Of a stretch of DNA of 64,000 nucleotides, positions 38,157 through 46,352 are shown piece after piece. The notes below the pieces were generated by a model. It made no database searches. It saw only the letters and a list, made by a program, of their open reading frames with translations, and was not told the DNA's origin. The position numbers were made by a program, and so were the translations under genes. Where the stretch lies: positions 689,393-753,392 of the forward strand of contig NZ_JACIDN010000001.1 of the NCBI RefSeq assembly GCF_014196345.1. Direction: 5' to 3'. Numbering within the stretch: position 1 is the stretch's first letter; the number at the start of each line of letters is the position of its first letter. This DNA is from Methylobacterium brachythecii (GTDB lineage Bacteria > Pseudomonadota > Alphaproteobacteria > Rhizobiales > Beijerinckiaceae).

Positions 38157-40220
38157 ATGAGCTACGTGACGACGATGAGCAAGCTGGCCACCTGGCATGC
38201 CGGGGAGAAGGCCATCCAGGAGAAGGCCGGCGTCGCCGAACGGATGGAGCAGGTCGGTCAGCGCGTGGTCCGGGACTACCTGCCGGACCAGCATCGCGAC
38301 TTCTTCGAGCACATCCCCTTCATCATCCTCGGCAGCGTCGATCGCCAGGGCGATCCTTGGGCGACGATCCTGCCGGGAAGGCCAGGCTTCATCGCGTCCC
38401 CCGACGCGCACATCCTCGAGATCGGCGCACGGGGTGACGCGAGCGATCCGGCTACCGAAGGCATGGCGGAAGGCAATGCCATCGGCTTGCTCGGGATCGA
38501 GCTGAACACCCGACGCCGCAACCGCGTGAACGGTATCGTCCGCGCCGAGACCGGCGACGGCTTCCGCTTCGACGTCGATCAGAGCTTCGGAAACTGCCCA
38601 CAATACATCCAACTGCGCGACCTCGATTATGTCCGCGACCCGAGCGAGCCCTTCGCCGGCCTCGTCGAGGAGAGCGTCGCGCTCGACCCATCCGCCCGCG
38701 AAATGATCGCTGCTGCCGACACCTTGTTCGTTGCCTCCTTTGCGGAGCGCGACGACCGGCGGCAGGTCGACGTCTCGCATCGCGGCGGCAAGACCGGGTT
38801 CGTGCGCATCGCCGAGGACGGCACGCTCACCATTCCCGATTTTGCTGGCAATCTGTTCTTCGCGACGCTCGGCAACATCCTGCTGAACGGCAAGGCCGGC
38901 CTCGTCTTCGCCGATTTCGAGACGGGCGACCTGCTGCAGATGACGGGCGAGGCCGAGGTCATCCTCGACTCGCCCGAGATCGCCGCCTTCCAGGGGGCTG
39001 AGCGCCTGTGGAGCTTCCGCCCCCGCCGCATCGTGCGGCGGCGTGGCGCGCTGCCCCTGCGCTGGTCGTTCCGCAAAGACGCCTGGTCGCCGAACGCCCT
39101 GATGACCGGCGATTGGCAGCAGGCCGCCGACCGCCTCCGTGCGGCCGAACTGGCGACGCGCTGGCGCCCGATGAAGGTGGCGCGGATCGTCGACGAGAGT
39201 CAGGCGATCCGCTCGTTCCACCTGGTGCCGGACGATGGCGCCGGGCTGCTCCCGCATAAGGCGGGGCAGCACCTGCCGATCCGCGTCACGCTGCCGGGAT
39301 CGGAGAAGCCGGTCATCCGCACCTACACCCTGTCGGTCGCGCCGTCAGATGCGGTCTACCGCATCAGCGTGAAGCGGGACGGCGTGGTCTCGCGGCACCT
39401 GCACGACACCCTGCGCGTCGGCGACATCATCGAAGCGCGAGCGCCGAACGGCGTGTTCACGATCGATGCGCGCGAGAAGCGCCCGGCCGTGCTGCTCGCC
39501 GGCGGCATCGGCATCACGCCGATGCTCGCGATGCTGCGCCATGTCGTCTACGAGGGCCTGCGCACCCGCGGCATCCGTCCGACCGTCCTGTTCTACGCGG
39601 CCCACTCGAAGAGCGAGCGCCCGTTCGACCGGGAGCTCGAGGCCATCGTCAAGGCCGCGCAAAGGGGCGTGCGGGTCGTTCGCGTGCTGAGCGATCCGGA
39701 GGGCGCCGAGGAGGGCGTCGACTACGATGTCGCCGGTCGGATCGACATGGCGATGCTCGGCCGCTTCCTGCCGTTCTCCGATTACGACTTCTACCTCTGC
39801 GGACCGCCGCTGTTCACGCAGGCGCTCTACAACGGCCTTCGCGGGCTGAACATCGCGGACGAGCGCATCCATGCGGAGGCGTTCGGGCCCTCGTCGCTGG
39901 TCCGGACCCTGCCGGTGGCGGCGCCCGTGTCGTCCTGGCCGCCGCCCTCGACCAAGCCGGTGCCGGTGGCGTTCATGGACTCGACGAAGGAGGCTCGCTG
40001 GACGCCTGAATCCGGGTCCCTGCTCGACCTCGCCGAGGCGCGCGGACTCAGCCCGGAATTCAGCTGCCGGACGGGCTCCTGCGGCACCTGCAAGACCCGG
40101 CTGCTGGCCGGAAAGGTCACCTATCTGCGGGAGCCGACGGCTCCCCTGGAGGAGGGTGAGGTGCTGATCTGCTCGGCTGCGCCGGCCGAGGGCGAGGACC
40201 GCATTCAACTCGCCCTCTGA
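38157..40220 (+). CDS. PNPOx-like / FAD reductase / [2Fe-2S] ferredoxin fusion protein
   Basis: A 687-residue three-part protein. Residues about 40-300 are a pyridoxamine-phosphate-oxidase-like split barrel (FIILGSVDRQGDPWATILPGRPGF...ASPDAHILEI). Residues about 335-560 are a ferredoxin-NADP reductase module with the flavin motif RTYTLSVAP and the nucleotide motif LLAGGIGITPMLAM. The C-terminal 100 residues are a plant-type ferredoxin with CRTGSCGTC and a fourth cysteine in ICSA. This makes a self-contained NAD(P)H electron donor attached to a flavin-binding barrel. Such fusions are found near GST and LysR genes, as here; the substrate is unknown. Confidence 0.88.
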   Translation: MSYVTTMSKLATWHAGEKAIQEKAGVAERMEQVGQRVVRDYLPDQHRDFFEHIPFIILGSVDRQGDPWATILPGRPGFIASPDAHILEIGARGDASDPATEGMAEGNAIGLLGIELNTRRRNRVNGIVRAETGDGFRFDVDQSFGNCPQYIQLRDLDYVRDPSEPFAGLVEESVALDPSAREMIAAADTLFVASFAERDDRRQVDVSHRGGKTGFVRIAEDGTLTIPDFAGNLFFATLGNILLNGKAGLVFADFETGDLLQMTGEAEVILDSPEIAAFQGAERLWSFRPRRIVRRRGALPLRWSFRKDAWSPNALMTGDWQQAADRLRAAELATRWRPMKVARIVDESQAIRSFHLVPDDGAGLLPHKAGQHLPIRVTLPGSEKPVIRTYTLSVAPSDAVYRISVKRDGVVSRHLHDTLRVGDIIEARAPNGVFTIDAREKRPAVLLAGGIGITPMLAMLRHVVYEGLRTRGIRPTVLFYAAHSKSERPFDRELEAIVKAAQRGVRVVRVLSDPEGAEEGVDYDVAGRIDMAMLGRFLPFSDYDFYLCGPPLFTQALYNGLRGLNIADERIHAEAFGPSSLVRTLPVAAPVSSWPPPSTKPVPVAFMDSTKEARWTPESGSLLDLAEARGLSPEFSCRTGSCGTCKTRLLAGKVTYLREPTAPLEEGEVLICSAAPAEGEDRIQLAL

Positions 40221-40228
40221 CATCGTCA

Positions 40229-40258
40229 AATCGCGGAAAAACGAGGTTTTTCGCGATT
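40229..40258. terminator. Hairpin after the oxidoreductase fusion gene
   Basis: AATCGCG and CGCGATT flank AAAAAC and GTTTTT around a GAG loop, with one bulged G. This near-perfect stem begins 8 bases after the stop. Its A-rich arm acts as a T-rich arm on the opposite strand; terminator function is probable but not certain. Confidence 0.55.
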
Positions 40259-40306
40259 GCCCTCGGTCTCTCGAGAGGAGCCGACGTCTCGAACGGGGAT
40301 GAGATC

Positions 40307-40567
40307 ATGCACCGTCTTTCGATTCCCTTCGGCCTGCAGCACGGCCCCTCCCGGTGGTTCCTGCAGGCATTCCACAGGCATCGCGACCGGGTGCCGGAGG
40401 CGATCCGCGGCCTCCACGCCTCCGTCGGAATTCCACCCGTCTGCGGCGCGGTCGCCCTGAGTGACATGGCCGCGGTCCATGCGGCCGGCTTCGGCGACGC
40501 CGAGATCGTCGAGGCCATCGCGCGCGACAGGCGAGCCGGCGTGATTGTCCCCGTCCCCGGCCGGTAG
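40307..40567 (+). CDS. Small helical protein, possibly carboxymuconolactone-decarboxylase-like
   Basis: An 86-residue protein (MHRLSIPFGLQHGPSRWFLQAFHRHRDRVPEAIRGLHAS...). The segment ALSDMAAVHAAGFGDAEIVEAIA resembles the end of AhpD/carboxymuconolactone-decarboxylase-type helical bundles, but the CxxC active site is absent; only one cysteine is present (PPVCGAV). Placement between the fusion oxidoreductase and a similar small gene supports a real gene. The family is not firmly assigned. Confidence 0.5.
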   Translation: MHRLSIPFGLQHGPSRWFLQAFHRHRDRVPEAIRGLHASVGIPPVCGAVALSDMAAVHAAGFGDAEIVEAIARDRRAGVIVPVPGR

Positions 40568-40613
40568 GCGACCTGACTCCACAGCCACGAAGCCGCCGAT
40601 CGGAAATCCCACC

Positions 40614-40925
40614 ATGTCCTCCTTCACGCTCGACGAGCGCGTGCGCCTGTCGATCGCTCTCGGTCTCACGGCGGGTTACGGCGATCCGGCGCTGCACCGC
40701 CGACAGGAGAAAGCGGCCTGCCGGCTCGGCATGACCGGGGCCGAGATCGACGCCGCCCGGCATGGCCGCAGCTTCGACATGCGGACCTCCGCAGCCCTGG
40801 CCCTCGCGCTGGCTTCGGCCTCTGGCGACCGGGACCGCGTGCGGATCGAGCGCGCCCGCGCCCGACGGTTCGGCATCGCCGAGGCCGTCTGCGACGAGAT
40901 CGAGGAGTTGGCCGCTCGGGCGTGA
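40614..40925 (+). CDS. Small all-helical protein next to a LysR gene
   Basis: A 103-residue alanine-rich helical protein (FTLDERVRLSIALGLTAGYGDPALHRRQEKAACRLGMTGAEIDAARHGRSFDMRTSAALALALASASGD). The spacing of LTAGYGD and MTGAEIDAARHG again recalls AhpD-like bundles, with a single catalytic-type cysteine. It has no signal peptide. It ends 129 bases before the LysR-type start and reads in the same direction. I cannot name the family; together with the preceding gene it may form a small pair. Confidence 0.55.
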   Translation: MSSFTLDERVRLSIALGLTAGYGDPALHRRQEKAACRLGMTGAEIDAARHGRSFDMRTSAALALALASASGDRDRVRIERARARRFGIAEAVCDEIEELAARA

Positions 40926-41053
40926 TCCACTGCCTTAGCGGCGAGAGCCGCGTGTTCGCGCCTTGCCGATTGGCTGTTCCATCCCGGATGATAGAAGCTG
41001 TCGGAGGGCGCGGCTGCGCGCTCCAAGTCTCGTCCGGGAGCGAACGACAGTCG

Positions 41054-41944
41054 ATGGACCGCTGGCATGCCATGCGCATCTTCGCGAAGGTCGCCGAGAC
41101 GATGAGTTTCGCCGAGACCGCGCGCCAGATGCACATGAGCGCTCCGGCCGTGACCCGTGCCATCGCGGCGCTGGAGGAAACCATCGGCGCGCGCCTGTTT
41201 GTGCGCACCACGCGTTCGGTGAAGCTCACCGAGGCTGGCGGGCGCTACGTCGAGGATTGCCGGCGCATCCTCGCAGACATCGCCGAGGCGGAGGCTGCCG
41301 CTGCCGGCTCCTACGCGACTCCGTCCGGGACGCTCTCCCTCACCGCGCCGCTCCTGTTCGGGCATATGTACGTCCTGCCCGTCGTCACCGAATACCTCGA
41401 CAGCTACGCGACCATGGCGGCGCAGACACTGTTCGTGGACCGCTCCGTGAACATCGTCGAGGAGGGCATCGACGTCGCCATCCGCATCGGGAACCTCGCG
41501 GATTCCGGCTTCACCGCGGTCAAGGTCGGCGCGGTGCGCCGGGTCGTCTGCGGGTCGCCGGCCTATTTCGAGACGCACGGCGTTCCCGAGACCCCGGCCG
41601 ATCTGAGGAACCACCGCATCGCGGCGCCGACCAGCGCCTGGGCTTCGCCGGAATGGCGCTTCGGGCGGGATCAGCGGGTGACGATCGGCGCCGTCCTCCA
41701 GTGCAACACCAACGAGGCCGCGATCTCTGCCGTGTCGGCGGGCTGGGGTCTGACGAGGGTGCTGCACTATCAGATCGGGCCGGCCCTGCTCGATGGACGC
41801 CTGCAGATCGTGCTCGGCGATTACGAGGAGCCGCCCCTACCGATCCACGTCATCTACGCCGAGGGGCGCCAAGCTCCGGCCAAGGTCAGGGCCTTCGTCG
41901 ATCTCGCCGTGGCCCGGCTTCGCGCCAACCGGTTCCTGAATTGA
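41054..41944 (+). CDS. LysR-family transcriptional regulator
   Basis: A 296-residue LysR-type regulator. The N-terminal winged helix-turn-helix (MRIFAKVAETMSFAETARQMHMSAPAVTRAIAALEETIGARLFVRTTRSVKLTEAG) is intact, and residues about 90-290 form the effector-binding domain (ATPSGTLSLTAPLLFGHMYVLPVVTEYLD). The ATG at 41054 is chosen because the DNA-binding domain starts at once. It is not divergent from its neighbours; the likely targets are the upstream oxidoreductase/GST group in the same direction, which is an inference. Confidence 0.92.
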   Translation: MDRWHAMRIFAKVAETMSFAETARQMHMSAPAVTRAIAALEETIGARLFVRTTRSVKLTEAGGRYVEDCRRILADIAEAEAAAAGSYATPSGTLSLTAPLLFGHMYVLPVVTEYLDSYATMAAQTLFVDRSVNIVEEGIDVAIRIGNLADSGFTAVKVGAVRRVVCGSPAYFETHGVPETPADLRNHRIAAPTSAWASPEWRFGRDQRVTIGAVLQCNTNEAAISAVSAGWGLTRVLHYQIGPALLDGRLQIVLGDYEEPPLPIHVIYAEGRQAPAKVRAFVDLAVARLRANRFLN

Positions 41945-41963
41945 GGGCAGGAGGAGCGAACCG

Positions 41964-42656
41964 TCAGCCGGCGCCGAGCCCGTCGGTCTCGACGGTGGCA
42001 AGCCACAGGACGTGGCGGCGGCCGCTATCGACGTTCGAGCGGATGCGGATCTCCTCGACGGAGAAGCCGACCCTCTTCAGGCGCGCCTTGAACTTGCGGT
42101 CGGGGTGGCCGGACCAGACCGCCAGGATGCCGCCCGAGCGCAGGGCCCAGCGCGCGCGCTTCAGGCCCCACTCGTCGTAGAGGCGGCTGTTTTGCCTCCG
42201 GGTGGCGCCCTCGGGACCGTTGTCGACGTCGAGCAGGATCGCGTCGTAGGCGGCCGGCGTCTCCTGGATGATCCGGTTGACGTCCTCGAGCCGCAGCGCG
42301 ACTCGCGGATCGTCGAGCGCTCCCTCGAAAAGATGCGCGAGGGGGCCGCGCGCCCAGGTGGCGACGGCAGGGACGAGTTCGGAGACGACGACGTTGGCCT
42401 GCGGGCCGAGACCGTCCAGAGCGGCGCGCAGCGTGAAACCCATGCCGAGCCCCCCGATGAGCATGCGGGCGGCCGGACGGTCGCGCAGGCGCTCGCAGGC
42501 CAGGGTCGCCAGCGCCCGCTCGGAGGCGCAGAGGAGGTCGCTCATCAGCTCGACTTTGCCCACCATGATGGTGAAGCCGTCGCTGCGCTGCATCAGCCGC
42601 ATCGTCTCGGGGGTGCCGGGCACCGCGCCGACATCACGTTGGATCCAGTCGTTCAC
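41964..42656 (-). CDS. Spermidine synthase-like methyltransferase-fold protein
   Basis: A 230-residue Rossmann-fold protein. The cofactor site reads ARMLIGGLGMGFTLRAAL (GxGxGxT-type), with VVSELVPAV for the ribose-binding acidic position and YDAILLDVDNGPEG for the catalytic strand, as in spermidine synthase-like proteins that act alone on small substrates. The early DGFTIMVGKVELMSD segment is also typical. It is shorter than true spermidine synthase, so the reaction is uncertain. It converges with the LysR gene, with 19 bases between stops. Confidence 0.78.
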   Translation of the reverse strand: MNDWIQRDVGAVPGTPETMRLMQRSDGFTIMVGKVELMSDLLCASERALATLACERLRDRPAARMLIGGLGMGFTLRAALDGLGPQANVVVSELVPAVATWARGPLAHLFEGALDDPRVALRLEDVNRIIQETPAAYDAILLDVDNGPEGATRRQNSRLYDEWGLKRARWALRSGGILAVWSGHPDRKFKARLKRVGFSVEEIRIRSNVDSGRRHVLWLATVETDGLGAG

Positions 42657-42853
42657 GGCGGATGGCTTTGCTGTGGGTGAGAAGAGGATGACGGCCGGCG
42701 CTTAGCAGACACGACACCGGACGGGGTAGGCGCCGATCACGGACGGGGCTATGCAGGCGCCCGAAGCGAGGCCCGTTGGTCTCGTCGTTTCGGGCATTCC
42801 GCATCGCCGGCCTCGCCAAAGATGGCCGCGATCGATCAAAAGAGTCTCCTCCC

Positions 42854-43108
42854 ATGGCCAAGCGCGTGAAGTCGAAGCCGCAGGAGCGCGGGTTCGTTCT
42901 GTTCGACGTGGTGTTCGAGGATGGCAGCCTCGCCTCGAACCGCCGCATCCCGATGGAAATCCTCGGAGGCCTCGACGGCGACGAGCCCGCTCGGACGATG
43001 ATCGAGGAGCAGGAGGCCGAGATCGCCGAAAAGGCGAGCCGTCCGCCACGCGTGATCCAGACGCTGGGCCGTACACCCACGCGCCGCCTCGAGGTGAAGG
43101 TCGACTGA
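42854..43108 (+). CDS. Small hypothetical protein (84 residues)
   Basis: A short basic/acidic protein (MAKRVKSKPQERGFVLFDVVFEDGSLASNRRIPMEILGGLDGDEPARTMIEEQEAEIAEK...), with a predicted beta-rich first half and a charged helix in the second. The composition matches conserved small alphaproteobacterial proteins of unknown role. There is no clear ribosome site before the ATG at 42854. The region 43109-43380 after it holds no further gene. Confidence 0.55.
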   Translation: MAKRVKSKPQERGFVLFDVVFEDGSLASNRRIPMEILGGLDGDEPARTMIEEQEAEIAEKASRPPRVIQTLGRTPTRRLEVKVD

Positions 43109-43380
43109 GTGGCCTTTGTGCTGGGCTGCTACCCCAGGGCCCGCAATTTCCCGACCGGTTGAGCAGCGCGATCGCAGCTTCGATGCCGCGGGCTACGCGA
43201 ACCGATGAAACGGGTCAGCGCGGCCGGTTCGGTGGACGGACCCAGAATGGCTGGGCGCACGCCGATCGATCGGATCACGGACGACTGGAGCATTGGGAAA
43301 TGCGAGCGGCCCGCGGCTCGTACCCAACACGCCGGTCGGAGCGTCGGCCTGCAGCCGCCCTCTGGGGTGCCGCTGCTCGC

Positions 43381-44421
43381 TCAAGCGGCGAGCGCGCGAT
43401 CGAGTGCCTGGACGAACCGCGGCTCGACCTTGGTGCTCATTCCGTGAAGAACGGCGATGGCCTCCTGCGGCTCCATGGCCGGCTTGTAGGAGCGCCGTTC
43501 CGTGAGAGCGGAGTAGATGTCGCAGATCGTCAGAAGCCGGACGATGTCGCTGATGGCGTCCCCCGACAAACCGTCCGGATATCCGCTCCCATCCAGAAGT
43601 TCGTGATGATGCCGGACGGCGTCCAGCATCGCCGAATCCGCGTTGCTGCTGGCCTTAAGAATATCGTAGCCGAGCGTCGTATGCGCCCGCATGATCACCA
43701 GTTCTTCCGGGTTCAGCGAGCCCTTCTTCAACAGGAGCTCGCGAGGAACCTGTGACTTTCCGAGATCATGGACGAGGGCGGCCCGAACCAGTCGTCTTCT
43801 CTGAAAATCCGGGAAGCCGATGTGATTTGCGAACTGGGCCGAGAGGCCGGCGACGCGCAAGCTATGCTGATAGGTCGCCTTGTCGTGCGCCTCGATCGTG
43901 TTGAGCCATCGGGCCAATCCGCCATCCTTCAGCGCGGTGAGGATGGGGTCGACCGAGTCGTCGACGGCTTTGAGATCGATCCGCCCCCTGGTCCCGGCCG
44001 AGTGGAACAGATGCGAGACCGCGGCCGCCGCCTGCTCCGCGCACCGGCGCGTGGACGCATTGAGAATGCCGTCGTCCGGGTCGATCAGGTTCTGAACGGC
44101 GGCCACGATGACGTGCGGCTCGGTGTAGAACGGGATGCAGGCGTCGAGCCCGAGAGCCATCGCCGTTCGCAGTGCCTTGCTCGAGCTTCTGTAGGCGATG
44201 CCGAGGATGTTCGCGGTGATGTCCGGTCGATCGCCGAGCGCCTTGAGGCAGCGGCCGACCGAGAGCTCTGTGAAGTCGCAATCCACGACGACGGCCGCCA
44301 CGGGTGTCTGCGCGCTCCATTCGACCGTCGGTCCGACGACCTCGCATGGTGTGACGCATCGCAGCGCCTCGATGAGGGGTCTGCTTCGCTTCCCGTTATC
44401 GGTGATCAGCAGAACAGCCAT
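43381..44421 (-). CDS. HD-GYP domain protein, probable c-di-GMP phosphodiesterase
   Basis: A 346-residue protein with an N-terminal receiver-like domain (about 1-115, AVLLITDNGKRSRPLIEAL...VVVDCDF) and a C-terminal HD-GYP domain. The metal and catalytic signature is complete: H218-D219 in HDLGK, and HHELLDGSGYPDG (272-284) with the GYP motif. It should hydrolyse c-di-GMP in response to a signal sensed by the N-terminal domain, although the phospho-acceptor aspartate of that domain is not clear. It is the second c-di-GMP protein in the window besides the PilZ protein at 5204. Confidence 0.9.
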   Translation of the reverse strand: MAVLLITDNGKRSRPLIEALRCVTPCEVVGPTVEWSAQTPVAAVVVDCDFTELSVGRCLKALGDRPDITANILGIAYRSSSKALRTAMALGLDACIPFYTEPHVIVAAVQNLIDPDDGILNASTRRCAEQAAAAVSHLFHSAGTRGRIDLKAVDDSVDPILTALKDGGLARWLNTIEAHDKATYQHSLRVAGLSAQFANHIGFPDFQRRRLVRAALVHDLGKSQVPRELLLKKGSLNPEELVIMRAHTTLGYDILKASSNADSAMLDAVRHHHELLDGSGYPDGLSGDAISDIVRLLTICDIYSALTERRSYKPAMEPQEAIAVLHGMSTKVEPRFVQALDRALAA

Positions 44422-44495
44422 GTAAAATCAGCCGCACCGTACGGGCTCGAAGTGAATCTTCGGTCGTTTTCCATCCCAGAAAATAAGTTTCCACA

Positions 44496-44515
44496 AAACC
44501 GATACTGTTCGGTTT
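44496..44515. promoter_or_regulatory. Inverted repeat upstream of the HD-GYP gene
   Basis: AAACCGA and TCGGTTT, an exact 7-base pair of arms around TACTGT, lie about 75-94 bases upstream of the HD-GYP start codon in an AT-richer stretch. The size and position suit a dimeric repressor or activator site. The binding protein is unknown. Confidence 0.6.
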
Positions 44516-44602
44516 ACTGCGATAGTTAACGAACTGATTTCTCGATCATCTCACCGAGGGCGCGAGGTGGTTCGTCGTGCGGACGATGACGGGCGCCGTC
44601 GA

Positions 44603-45538
44603 CTAACCCAGCGCCTCGCGGAAGGCGCGCAGGTTGGAGCGCATCATCTCGAGATAACCCGGTGCCGGCCCGTCTGCCGCGCTCAGCGCGTCCGAATAGA
44701 CCCGCCCGCCGACCCTGGCGCCGCTCTCGCGGGCAATCTGCTGCATCAGGCGCGGATCGGCGATGGTTTCCAGGAAGACCGCCGGGATCTTCTGCTTGCG
44801 GATCTGCCGGATGATGCGGGCGACGTCCCGCGGCCCGGCCTCGCTGTCGGTCGAGAGGCCCTGCGGCGCGACGAACCGTAGGCCATAGGCCTGCGTGTAA
44901 TAGCCGAAGGAATCGTGCGTGGTGATGATCCGCCGGCGTGCTTCGGGAATTTCGGCGATCGTCGTGCGAATCTCGGCTTCGAGCGCGTCGAGTTTTTCGG
45001 TGTAGGCCCTGGCATTCTCGGCATAGGCCGCGGCGTGGGCCGCATCGATCCGCGAGAGGCCGTCGCGGATCGCGGCGACGTAAAGCTTGGCGTTTGCCAC
45101 GCTCTGCCAGGCATGCGGATCGTCGTGGTTGTCCGCGACATCGCCGTGATCATGGTCGGCGTGATCACGCGAGCCGGCGATGGTTTTCGCCCCGCTCGAC
45201 GCGACGATCACCGGCGCCTTGGTGCCGGAGGCGCGGATCAGCCGCTCCATCCAGCCCTCGAAGCCGAGGCCGTTGACGAAGATGATGTCGGCGCCGGCGA
45301 GCCGGCGCGCATCGTCCGGAGACGGGCTGAAACTGTGCGCGTCAGCATCCGGCCCGACGAGGTTGGTGACGGCTACGCGGTCTCCCCCGACCTGGCGCAC
45401 GAGGTCGCCGAGGATCGAAAAGGTCGCCACCGCCTTGATCCGCTCCTCGGCCGAGGCCGCAGCCGGTGAGAGCACGGCCAGGATCAGCAGCAGCCATGCC
45501 GCCGCTCGCCGAAGTCCCCAAACCCGATTGCCCGTCAT
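44603..45538 (-). CDS. Metal ABC transporter substrate-binding protein, ZnuA-like
   Basis: A 311-residue periplasmic protein of the cluster A-I metal-binding family. It has a signal peptide (AAAWLLLILAVLSPAAASA), three candidate ligand histidines H68 (ADAHSF), H142 (DPHAWQS) and H208 (TTHDSFGYY), an acidic ligand near ETIADPR, and a histidine-rich loop (DHADHDHGDVADNHDDPH, 125-142), the mark of zinc rather than manganese binders. No permease or ATPase gene follows, so it would have to pair with a transporter elsewhere. The ATG at 45538 follows a weak GGGA site. A palindrome 33-49 bases upstream resembles a Zur site. Confidence 0.85.
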   Translation of the reverse strand: MTGNRVWGLRRAAAWLLLILAVLSPAAASAEERIKAVATFSILGDLVRQVGGDRVAVTNLVGPDADAHSFSPSPDDARRLAGADIIFVNGLGFEGWMERLIRASGTKAPVIVASSGAKTIAGSRDHADHDHGDVADNHDDPHAWQSVANAKLYVAAIRDGLSRIDAAHAAAYAENARAYTEKLDALEAEIRTTIAEIPEARRRIITTHDSFGYYTQAYGLRFVAPQGLSTDSEAGPRDVARIIRQIRKQKIPAVFLETIADPRLMQQIARESGARVGGRVYSDALSAADGPAPGYLEMMRSNLRAFREALG

Positions 45539-45570
45539 CGATCCCGTCCGACTCTCACCGATCCGGGTCA

Positions 45571-45587
45571 GATAATGTAACATTATC
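45571..45587. promoter_or_regulatory. Zur-like palindrome between znuA-like and Spy-like genes
   Basis: GATAATG, TAA, CATTATC: an exact 7-base inverted repeat with a 3-base centre. It lies 33-49 bases before the ZnuA-like start and in the space shared with the divergent Spy-like gene. AT-rich palindromes with ATG/CAT arms of this form are typical of Fur-superfamily zinc (Zur) operators in alphaproteobacteria. Confidence 0.7.
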
Positions 45588-45714
45588 ACATTGCCAATCG
45601 CGTCAGGTGTTGCGCAACGTGACGAAACCGCAATCTGCCGGACATACGCCGGATACACTGGCTTGGGCATTCTGTTGGCCTGGGGTGTGTTCGTTCGTTG
45701 ATCGAGGTTCCGCC

Positions 45715-46260
45715 ATGTCCAAACGTGTGATCGTTGCGGTGATGCTGGCCGGGCTGGCCGGTGCAGGCGCCATCGCCTCGGCGAGCGCCGAGGGGCGTCA
45801 CGGCTGGGACGGCCCCGGCCATCGGCACGGCCGCTGGAGCGCGCTGACCCCCGAGGACCGTGCGGCCTTCGCCGATGCGCGCATCGCTGCGCTCCATGCC
45901 GGCATGAAGCTCAATGCCGACCAGGACAAGCTCTGGCCGCCGGTCGAGGCCGCCATGCGCGAAATGTTCAAACAGCGGCAGGCCCGGATGCAGGCCTGGC
46001 GCGAGCGCGGCGAGAAGCCCCAGGACGCACCGACCCGCCTGCGCGCCATGGCCGATGCGGCAACCGCCCGCGGTGAGGCCCTGCGCAAGCTCGCCGACGC
46101 CACCGGGCCGCTCTATGCCACCCTCGACGAGGGCCAGAAGCGACGCGCCGCGATCCTCGCGCATCCGCTACGTGGGCGCGGTGGCCATGAGGGCGGCCAT
46201 GGCGGCTGGCGCCATCATGACGGCGACCGGGACGGTCCGGGCGAGAAGCGCGACGACTGA
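45715..46260 (+). CDS. Spy/CpxP-like periplasmic protein with His-rich ends
   Basis: A 181-residue protein with signal peptide MSKRVIVAVMLAGLAGAGAIASASA. The mature N-terminus is HGWDGPGHRHGRW and the C-terminus GGHEGGHGGWRHHDGDRDG, both histidine-rich and suited to metal binding. The middle is helical with LTPEDRAAFADARIAALHAGMKLNADQDKLWPPVEAAMREM, recalling the LTxxQ helices of Spy/CpxP-type chaperones. It is divergent from the zinc-binding protein gene and shares the intergenic Zur-like palindrome, so a zinc-related envelope role is plausible but inferred. Confidence 0.72.
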   Translation: MSKRVIVAVMLAGLAGAGAIASASAEGRHGWDGPGHRHGRWSALTPEDRAAFADARIAALHAGMKLNADQDKLWPPVEAAMREMFKQRQARMQAWRERGEKPQDAPTRLRAMADAATARGEALRKLADATGPLYATLDEGQKRRAAILAHPLRGRGGHEGGHGGWRHHDGDRDGPGEKRDD

Positions 46261-46352
46261 TCGTTTCGCGGGTTTCGCTTGATCCCGGGGGACGGCGGCG
46301 GCAAACACCGCTGTCCCTTCGACGGGGGCGGATCACGGAAAACGCGAAACGC

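Noticed and set aside
37359..39272. 637-codon minus-strand frame across GST and the fusion oxidoreductase
   Set aside because: Covers two well-supported plus-strand genes and shows no domain.
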